A stretch of DNA of 10,190 nt from Ruaniaceae bacterium (GTDB lineage: Bacteria; Actinomycetota; Actinomycetes; Actinomycetales; Actinomycetaceae): positions 1 to 10,190 of the forward strand of contig JAKDIE010000025.1 of the NCBI GenBank assembly GCA_030450655.1, read 5' to 3'. Below are positions 5,937 through 10,190 of this stretch, one piece after another. The position numbers and the translations under genes were made by a program. A model generated the notes under the pieces. The model was not told the DNA's origin. It saw only the letters and a program-made list of their open reading frames with translations, and did no database searches. Positions within the stretch are counted from its first letter, which is position 1. Each line of letters begins with the position of its first letter.

Positions 5937-6353
5937 TTAGTCGCAGGAAAATGCCCACATCACACCAAACTTGTCGAAAACCTGCCCATACCAGCCGCCC
6001 CACGGAGCCGTTTCGAACGGCATCCCGACGGCGCCCCCGCCGTCGAGCAGGCGTTGAATGTATTCTCGCGCTTCCTCCGGGGTATCGGTGGTGTAGAGCA
6101 GCGAGTATGCGGTGCCGCGCACTGCGTACTCGTTGCCGTCCTCCATCGCGTCGCCTCCGGCGAGAACACCCGCGGGAAGCGTCAGAGTCACGTGTGCAAC
6201 GGATTCGGGATCAGGCTCAAACGGCATTCCCTCCATCGGGAAGTCCCGGTAGAGCATGAGGTTGAGTTCGCCGCCGAACACGTCGTGCCAGTGCTCGAAT
6301 GCCTCGGCGGTTGTGCCCGGAAATGCGATGTAGGGCGCGAGTGACTGTGCCAT
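5937..6353 (-). CDS. PhnB-like VOC (glyoxalase-fold) protein
   Basis: This 138-residue protein belongs to the vicinal oxygen chelate superfamily, PhnB-like branch. It shows the N-terminal beta strand and helix LAPYIAFPGTTAEAFEHW (5-22) followed by FGGEL, a central strand HVTLTL, and the typical C-terminal ending GGWYGQVFDKFGVMWAF. These resemble the WGDRYGxxxDPFGxxW pattern of the branch. PhnB-like proteins form dimers; most have no known substrate, and the exact metal ligands here are uncertain. The ATG at 6353 was chosen because GAAGGAG (plus 6361-6367) sits seven bases upstream. An in-frame TTG further upstream would overlap this SD. It is the first gene of a likely two-gene operon with the DUF1801-type protein, a pairing of stress- or DGPF-like accessory proteins whose joint role is unknown. 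The glycosylase gene lies upstream in the same direction, separated by a hairpin. Confidence 0.87.
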   Translation of the reverse strand: MAQSLAPYIAFPGTTAEAFEHWHDVFGGELNLMLYRDFPMEGMPFEPDPESVAHVTLTLPAGVLAGGDAMEDGNEYAVRGTAYSLLYTTDTPEEAREYIQRLLDGGGAVGMPFETAPWGGWYGQVFDKFGVMWAFSCD

Positions 6354-6416
6354 CAGGATCTCCTTCAACGGTGCGGTTCTGGAACGTCAAGTATGGGCTC
6401 TGTCACACCAATGCGG

Positions 6417-6431
6417 AACCCCTCGGGGGTT
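6417..6431 (-). terminator. Hairpin after the uracil-DNA glycosylase gene
   Basis: AACCCC (6417-6422) and GGGGTT (6426-6431) form a 6-bp GC-rich stem with a 3-base loop, 30 bp after the glycosylase stop on the minus strand. It lies before the PhnB-like gene on the same strand, so it probably separates two transcription units. No U-tract follows, which is usual for actinobacterial hairpin terminators. Confidence 0.5.
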
Positions 6432-6461
6432 TGGAATCCGTGAAGCCGTGATGGCTGCTGG

Positions 6462-7169
6462 CTATAACTCGGCCGCGTCTCCCGCTGCCTCGCGCCACAC
6501 CTCGCGCCAGTGCGCGGCGAGCGAATCAATGTTCTCGTGGGCGTTCAACCCGCTCGGTTGCGGCACCACCCAGAGTCCGATTCCCTCAGTCCACCCGGAG
6601 ATGTCCGACGACGACTGCCTCCCCATCGTTGCCCGTGGCCGCGAGAATGCGGTGCGAAATGCCGTGATGCCGGCGATCGCAACAATCTTCGGGCGAAGGT
6701 CCGCCAGTCGCTGCACGAGCCGGGCCCTGCCCTCGCGCAACTCGTCCTTCGTCAGTTCGCTGGCGCGCACCGTTGCTCGGCCCACGAGATTCGTCAGTCC
6801 GATACCGCGCCTCAGGAACTGCGCCTCGTCGTCGGCAGAAAGCCCTGCCGAGGCATCGACCAGGTCATCAGTGAGGCCGGCGCGATACAGAGATGGCCAG
6901 AACCTGTTCGCCGGGTGCGCGAAGGGCGCGTTGACAGCCGCCGTCCAGAGCCCTGGGTTGATGCCCACGATCAGCATTCTTAACGGCCCGCCGTCGCCGG
7001 GCAAGATGTCATCGATTGCATTCGGATCGCCGGTCGCGAACCGTGCGAGGTCCGCGCGCGTCGGAGTGCGTCCGCCCATCGGCGACGCCCGGCGAGGAGC
7101 GCCGAGTGGCGGCACCTGGCCCGCCCAGCCTCGTTCACGATCCTGCCGTCCGTCATGCTGCGCCGCCAT
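6462..7169 (-). CDS. mug: Mismatch-specific uracil/thymine-DNA glycosylase (Mug/TDG type)
   Basis: This is a base-excision repair enzyme that should remove uracil (and possibly thymine or damaged pyrimidines) mispaired with guanine. With the start used here it has 235 residues. Motif A is VGINPGLWTAA with the water-activating Asn71. It is followed by FAHPANRFWPSLYRAG (83-98), the NRFW segment typical of the family. Motif B near the C terminus is QPSGLNAH (204-211), with Gln where many members have NPSGLN. E. coli Mug has 168 residues, so the extra length is mostly an N-terminal tail of about 60. Possible starts are 7169 and 7079 (MGGRTPT, just before the conserved domain). Neither has an SD, but TACACT lies six bases before the ATG at 7169, suggesting a leaderless transcript. 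Upstream it diverges from aqpZ. The family assignment is firm and the start uncertain. Confidence 0.9.
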   Translation of the reverse strand: MAAQHDGRQDRERGWAGQVPPLGAPRRASPMGGRTPTRADLARFATGDPNAIDDILPGDGGPLRMLIVGINPGLWTAAVNAPFAHPANRFWPSLYRAGLTDDLVDASAGLSADDEAQFLRRGIGLTNLVGRATVRASELTKDELREGRARLVQRLADLRPKIVAIAGITAFRTAFSRPRATMGRQSSSDISGWTEGIGLWVVPQPSGLNAHENIDSLAAHWREVWREAAGDAAEL

Positions 7170-7181
7170 CCGATCAGTGTA
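7170..7181 (-). promoter_or_regulatory. Putative leaderless -10 box of the glycosylase gene
   Basis: On the minus strand TACACT (plus 7176-7181) is followed by six bases and the ATG at 7169, matching TANNNT-N6-ATG. This favours 7169 over the alternative start at 7079. No clear -35 is seen. Confidence 0.45.
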
Positions 7182-7275
7182 CGGAATCGGCGAGTGCCTC
7201 CCTCTAAGCACCGAGGGTCCGCCACCTCGCGCGAAACGGGGCGACGAGTGCGGCCGCATCCCACTGAGAGGTGAG

Positions 7276-7311
7276 TAATGTATGCCACATCAACTCGGCT
7301 CGGTCGAGTTG
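7276..7311 (+). promoter_or_regulatory. Possible aqpZ -10 box and leader stem-loop
   Basis: TAATGT (7276-7281) fits a TANNNT -10 box, though no good -35 lies 16-19 bases upstream. Just downstream, CAACTCG (7291-7297) and CGAGTTG (7305-7311) form a perfect 7-bp stem with a 7-base loop. The stem would sit at or near the 5' end of an aqpZ transcript, or could be a protein-binding site. The SD lies 13 bases after the stem. Confidence 0.35.
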
Positions 7312-7334
7312 CCTCATGAGACCAGGGAGAAACG

Positions 7335-8063
7335 ATGTCGATCATCAAGCAATCACAGGTGATCACGGCGGAAGCTGTGGGCACATTCCTTCTCACGTTC
7401 GGCGGCTGCGGTACTGCCGTCTTGGCTGGCCATCAGGTCGGCTGGCTCGGCGTGGCACTCGCCTTCGGTTTGACCGTGGTGGCGGGCGCGTACGCTGTCG
7501 GGCACCTTTCCGGCGGCCACTTCAATCCCGCAGTGACGCTGGGCCTCGCCATCGCGGGGCGAGTCTCGTGGAAGCAGGTGCCCGTCTACATGGCAACGCA
7601 AGTGGTCGCGGCGATCACGGCCGGCGCGGTTCTCCTGGCGATTGCCCGTGGAACTGACGGCTTCTCGGCGGTGGAGTCCGGTTTCGCATCCAACGGCTAC
7701 GGCGACCGTTCGCGAGAGGGCTACGGGATGCTCGCCGCGCTCCTCATCGAGATCGTGCTCACCGCCGTCTTCCTCATCGTGATCCTCGGAGTGACGGACA
7801 CCCGCGCGCCGAAGGGCTTCGCGCCGCTGGCGATCGGGCTGGCGCTCACGCTGATCCACCTGATCAGCATCCCGGTCACCAACACGTCCGTGAACCCGGC
7901 GCGCTCGATCGGTGTGGGCCTCTTCGCTGGCGCCGATGCGATCGCGCAGTTGTGGCTGTTCATCCTCGCTCCACTCGTGGGAGCCGCGCTCGGAGCGCTG
8001 CTGTTCAAGGCCGTGCTGGCGCGCGGTGACGAGGTGGCGCTGACCGCGGCCACCGAGGGCTGA
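7335..8063 (+). CDS. aqpZ: Aquaporin Z, water channel
   Basis: This 242-residue integral membrane protein has six predicted helices and two NPA half-helices, and should form a tetrameric water channel in the cytoplasmic membrane. The first NPA is at 64-66 in [10 protein letters not shown]; the second, at 187-189, is in [10 protein letters not shown]. The selectivity-filter residues match E. coli AqpZ with an offset of one: Phe44, His175, Thr184 and Arg190. This is the narrow water-selective set, not the wider glycerol-facilitator set. Length and the loop between helices three and four (around 105-130) are normal for the family. AGGGAG (7324-7329) lies five bases before the ATG and fixes the start. 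The gene is divergent from the glycosylase gene and convergent with the membrane-protein gene, so it is probably monocistronic. A role in osmotic adaptation is expected but not shown by the context. Confidence 0.96.
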   Translation: MSIIKQSQVITAEAVGTFLLTFGGCGTAVLAGHQVGWLGVALAFGLTVVAGAYAVGHLSGGHFNPAVTLGLAIAGRVSWKQVPVYMATQVVAAITAGAVLLAIARGTDGFSAVESGFASNGYGDRSREGYGMLAALLIEIVLTAVFLIVILGVTDTRAPKGFAPLAIGLALTLIHLISIPVTNTSVNPARSIGVGLFAGADAIAQLWLFILAPLVGAALGALLFKAVLARGDEVALTAATEG

Positions 8064-8093
8064 TTCGGGGCGTTCCGATGCTGGGGAATCCGT

Positions 8094-8120
8094 TCCCGGC
8101 GGGCGTCAACGCCGTCGGGA
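8094..8120. terminator. Hairpin between converging aqpZ and membrane-protein genes
   Basis: TCCCGGCGG (8094-8102) and CCGTCGGGA (8112-8120) form a 9-bp stem with one G-U pair. Inside, GGCG-TCAA-CGCC offers an alternative inner stem. It lies 30 bp after the aqpZ stop and 20 bp after the stop of the opposing gene, so it may end transcription from both sides. There is no U-run. Confidence 0.5.
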
Positions 8121-8140
8121 GCGGGTGGCTCCAGAGTCCG

Positions 8141-8803
8141 CTAGAACCGCACCGGGGACGAGATCAATAGCCACAGCGCCGTCAGGAGCGCAACACCCGC
8201 CACCACGACCACAGCGTGAGCCAATCGCTTGTTGTCGAGCTTCGACGCAATCCCGGCAAGGAACAGCACGGACGCGAAGAGCACTGAGTTCAGAACATAC
8301 CGGGCGCTCGTCGCGCTTGCAGTATCCGCAGCAAGCACCGCCGCCTCAGCGCGAGCGCTCGCGGAATCGGCCTCGGCCTGCGCAGATAGCACGTATTCGG
8401 GCCGCTCGAATGGCGTTCCCGCGGGTACGTGCATCCCCTCTTCGAGCGGGAGTGCTATCCACGCATCGAACGCCGGGAGAAAGTGTGGCAGGAATCGCGC
8501 CTCGATCTCTGTGGCGAGGGCTATCTGCTCGTTCACCGTCGCCTCGAGCCAAGTCGAGAAGATCAGGAGATCGCTGGAAATCTGGCGATCCACAATCTCG
8601 GATTGCCGGGCAGCCTCGAAACGTTCGCTATTTGAGCTCCGAGACTCATGGGAGTACTCAGTGCCCCACGATGACGCTTGAAAGCCGCACCACGCCGAGG
8701 CGAGCGTTGCCAGGGACAGGACCACCGCGGCCAAGAGTTCCCAGCGGTACTCCCGCCTGTCCTCGCTGCTAACGTGCGGCGCAGCCGTCTCACCTGATCC
8801 CAT
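8141..8803 (-). CDS. Three-helix membrane protein of unknown function
   Basis: This 220-residue protein has one N-terminal membrane helix (about 23-41, preceded by RREYRWE) and two C-terminal helices (about 170-187 and 196-215). Between them is a ~125-residue domain rich in Glu, Ala and Ser that is probably largely helical. A segment such as FLPAFDAWIALP followed by PFERPEYVLSAQAEAD is typical of a family of uncharacterised membrane proteins I recognise from actinobacteria and other bacteria; no function is established. The ATG at 8803 was chosen over a TTG four codons upstream; GGGA, part of tttccc at plus 8808-8813, lies about six bases before it. TAGCAT (plus 8832-8837) could be its -10 box. 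It converges on aqpZ and is divergent from the cold-shock gene. The reading frame is convincing through its clear hydrophobic pattern and codon use. Confidence 0.85.
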   Translation of the reverse strand: MGSGETAAPHVSSEDRREYRWELLAAVVLSLATLASAWCGFQASSWGTEYSHESRSSNSERFEAARQSEIVDRQISSDLLIFSTWLEATVNEQIALATEIEARFLPHFLPAFDAWIALPLEEGMHVPAGTPFERPEYVLSAQAEADSASARAEAAVLAADTASATSARYVLNSVLFASVLFLAGIASKLDNKRLAHAVVVVAGVALLTALWLLISSPVRF

Positions 8804-8907
8804 GAAATTTCCCAACCTCGTCGTTGGTCACATGCTAGAGCGAGTAGCCCCGCGGCGTGCGCAATCGGGACGGCTCGCGATTCCCACGTCGCTCTCATGG
8901 GCCACTC

Positions 8908-9037
8908 TTGACGCAATTGCCGCGTGTCACTCAATACATTTTCGGCGCGTACTTGGCCCGACGGGCCCGCAGATGTCACAATGTATGGGTACGGGCACGG
9001 GACTCTGGGTCCCACGCCAGACGAGAGAATGTAGAGA
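8908..9037 (+). promoter_or_regulatory. Upstream region and probable 5' leader of the cold-shock gene
   Basis: Two promoter readings are possible. TTGGCC (8953-8958) with CACAAT (8977-8982) at 18 bp would give a leader of about 50 bases. TTGACG (8908-8913) with TACATT (8935-8940) has better hexamers but a 21-bp gap, and would give about 95 bases. The leader could form GGGAC/GTCCC (8999-9003 and 9009-9013, 5-base loop), and with the upstream promoter also GGCCC/GGGCC (8955-8959 and 8963-8967). Long folded leaders are common for csp genes. The ribosome site is a weak GAGA at 9033-9036. Confidence 0.35.
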
Positions 9038-9040
9038 AAC

Positions 9041-9244
9041 ATGACACAAGGAACCGTCAAGTGGTTCAACGGCGACAAGGGCTTCGGCTTTATTGCCCCG
9101 GACGGCGGCGGCGAGGACGTTTTCGTCCACCACTCCGCGATCAACGCTCAGGGCTTCCGCAACCTGCAGGAAGCTCAGCGAGTTGAATTCGACATCGAGC
9201 AGGGCAACAAAGGCCCGCAGGCTGTGAACGTTACAGGCCTTTAG
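9041..9244 (+). CDS. cspA: Cold shock protein (CspA family)
   Basis: This 67-residue protein is a single cold-shock domain of exactly the usual size. It should bind single-stranded RNA and DNA and keep messages unfolded, acting as an RNA chaperone in the cytosol. RNP1 is KGFGFI (13-18) and RNP2 is VFVHHS (27-32), with the conserved opening GTVKWFN (4-10) and the ending GPQAVNV. The acidic loop DGGGEDVF is typical of actinobacterial members. Whether it is cold-induced cannot be told from the protein; many actinobacterial paralogues are constitutive, so the symbol is by family. The gene is monocistronic, with its own leader and an unusually strong intrinsic terminator 92 bp after the stop. The 3' stretch 9245-9335 shows no further gene. 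Confidence 0.96.
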   Translation: MTQGTVKWFNGDKGFGFIAPDGGGEDVFVHHSAINAQGFRNLQEAQRVEFDIEQGNKGPQAVNVTGL

Positions 9245-9335
9245 TCTCGCCTGTCAGCGGTAGCTTGGCGGTTGGTGCGGTGCCCTGATGGGCGCCACGC
9301 TCCGCAAAGATGCTTCTGATATTCGACACTAGCTT

Positions 9336-9373
9336 CACAAACGCCCCGGAACTTTCCGGGGCGTTTGTGTTTT
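9336..9373 (+). terminator. Strong intrinsic terminator of the cold-shock gene
   Basis: CACAAACGCCCCGGAA (9336-9351) and TTCCGGGGCGTTTGTG (9354-9369) form a perfect 16-bp stem around CT, which in practice would open to a 4-base loop. It is directly followed by TTTT (9370-9373). It is the only textbook hairpin plus U-tract in the window, and isolates the downstream aminotransferase gene. Confidence 0.92.
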
Positions 9374-9397
9374 CTGGATCCAGAACGGAGCAGGTGA

Positions 9398-9440
9398 TAC
9401 AGTTCACATAGGCGATCGAACGAGCGCTCGTTCGATCGCG
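9398..9440 (+). promoter_or_regulatory. 28-bp perfect palindrome, probable TetR-type operator, with possible -10 box
   Basis: GCGATCGAACGAGC (9412-9425) and GCTCGTTCGATCGC (9426-9439) are exact reverse complements, centred on AGC|GCT. The inner CGAACGAGC/GCTCGTTCG has the look of operators bound by TetR-family repressors. TACAGT (9398-9403) just upstream fits a TANNNT -10 box, so the palindrome would cover the transcription start of the aminotransferase gene. No regulator gene is in the window. An operator role is inferred from form and position. Confidence 0.65.
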
Positions 9441-9476
9441 ATGCGCCTACACCTATTGCGGACAAGGATGCGAACT

Positions 9477-10190
9477 ATGGGAGCCACCACTGCCACCACA
9501 GCCACTTCGGCAATTTCCGTGTACCCCGATGCTAGGGAGATCACGCGGCAACTCGACGAACTGATCGCGAAGCCGATCCACTCGATCTCGCCCGCTGCAC
9601 TCAAGGCGTACGAGGACGAGTACTTCGAGAAGAAGTGCACCACGTCGAAGGCGATGATCGATGAGGCCAGCAACTACATCCCAGGTGGCGTGCAGCACAA
9701 CCTTGCCTTCAACTACCCCTTCCCCCTCGTCTTCACCAAGACCGAGGGAGCCTATCTGTACGACGCGGACGGGAACCGCTACTACGACTTCCTGCAGGCC
9801 GGCGGACCAACCGTGCTCGGGAGCAACCCCGTCGAGATTCGTTCAAAGGTGATCGAACTCCTCGCGGACTGCGGGCCGAGCACCGGGCTCTTCCACGAGT
9901 ACGAGTACAAGCTGGCGAAGAAGATCTCCGAGTGCGTCCCGTCGGTCGACATGTTCCGCATGCTGGGCTCGGGCACAGAGGCGTGCATGGCCGCGATCCG
10001 CGTGGCCCGCCTTGCCACCAAGAAGAAGAACATCATCAAGATGGGCGGCGCCTATCACGGCTGGAGCGACCAGTTGGCGTACGGCATCCGCATCCCAGGA
10101 TCCAAGTCCACCCAGGCGCACGGCGTTCCTCGGTACGTGTTCAAGCACGTTCAGGAGTTCTTCCCGAATGATCTGGACGATCTGCGCCGC
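9477..10190 (+). CDS. Class-III PLP aminotransferase / aminomutase-like, 5' part
   Basis: 238 codons are visible and the frame is open to the right edge; full-length relatives have about 430-480 residues. This is a fold-type I, class-III pyridoxal-phosphate enzyme of the aspartate aminotransferase family, related to glutamate-1-semialdehyde aminomutase. Supporting segments are IPGGVQHN and GAYLYDADGNRYYDFLQAGGPTVLG in the N-terminal domain, the cofactor-phosphate loop GSGTEA (164-169), and GGAYHGWSD around Tyr193-His194. The catalytic lysine lies beyond the window. HemL enzymes usually have PGGVNSP and YHGHAD, so the differences here argue for another substrate. An N-terminal extension of about 65 residues precedes the PGG motif, longer than usual. 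I chose the ATG at 9477 with AAGGA (9464-9468) eight bases upstream; in-frame ATGs at 9468 and 9441 are possible. A 28-bp palindrome upstream suggests repressor control. The substrate is unknown. Confidence 0.92.
   Translation, partial: MGATTATTATSAISVYPDAREITRQLDELIAKPIHSISPAALKAYEDEYFEKKCTTSKAMIDEASNYIPGGVQHNLAFNYPFPLVFTKTEGAYLYDADGNRYYDFLQAGGPTVLGSNPVEIRSKVIELLADCGPSTGLFHEYEYKLAKKISECVPSVDMFRMLGSGTEACMAAIRVARLATKKKNIIKMGGAYHGWSDQLAYGIRIPGSKSTQAHGVPRYVFKHVQEFFPNDLDDLRR

Noticed and set aside
9041..9244. Minus-strand and other-frame open frames over the csp gene
   Set aside because: The plus-strand frame is a complete cold-shock domain with RNP1 and RNP2; the others are shadows.
9477..10190. 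Naming the aminotransferase HemL
   Set aside because: The PGGVQHN and YHGWSD segments differ from the HemL pattern, and no tetrapyrrole genes are nearby.

Overview
The window is about 10.2 kb of high-GC DNA from an actinobacterium (Actinomycetota). Supporting this are the strong G/C preference at third codon positions, a PEP carboxylase, Nudix, isoaspartyl methyltransferase and three-helix membrane protein set of actinobacterial flavour, and several genes that start directly downstream of a TANNNT -10 box with no Shine-Dalgarno sequence (leaderless starts, common in this phylum). I cannot name the genus. It looks like ordinary chromosomal housekeeping and accessory sequence: there is no recognisable transposase, phage gene, CRISPR array, tRNA or rRNA.

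Layout from left to right. (1) 1-2087, minus: the N-terminal three quarters of phosphoenolpyruvate carboxylase (ppc), running off the left edge. (2) 2088-3155: a 1.07-kb gene-free stretch full of repeats. It holds a REP-like hairpin doublet, then three tandem units of a ~72-bp repeat on the plus strand, a palindromic MITE-like element, and three units of the same repeat in the opposite orientation. (3) 3156-3656, plus: a Nudix hydrolase. (4) 3839-4717, minus: a NodB-type polysaccharide deacetylase lipoprotein. It is divergent from (5) 4850-5431, plus: a protein-L-isoaspartate O-methyltransferase. A 62-bp near-perfect palindrome sits between the two starts. (6) 5477-6353, minus: a likely two-gene operon of a PhnB-like VOC protein and a DUF1801-type protein. 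(7) 6462-7169, minus: a mismatch-specific (Mug/TDG-type) uracil-DNA glycosylase, divergent from (8) 7335-8063, plus: aquaporin Z. (9) 8141-8803, minus: a three-helix membrane protein of unknown function. (10) 9041-9244, plus: a cold shock protein, closed by a very strong intrinsic terminator. (11) 9477 to the right edge, plus: a class-III PLP aminotransferase (5' part only), with a 28-bp perfect palindrome directly upstream that looks like a TetR-type operator.

The genes do not form one pathway. There is a loose maintenance theme: the Nudix enzyme may clean nucleotide pools, the glycosylase repairs mismatched uracil or thymine, the methyltransferase repairs aged protein, and Csp acts as an RNA chaperone. 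The more unusual content is non-coding: the symmetric repeat island at 2.2-3.1 kb, the two large palindromes at divergent or regulatory positions, and four SD-less genes with an identical TANNNT-N6-ATG start. I found no convincing evidence of a new defence or metabolic system.
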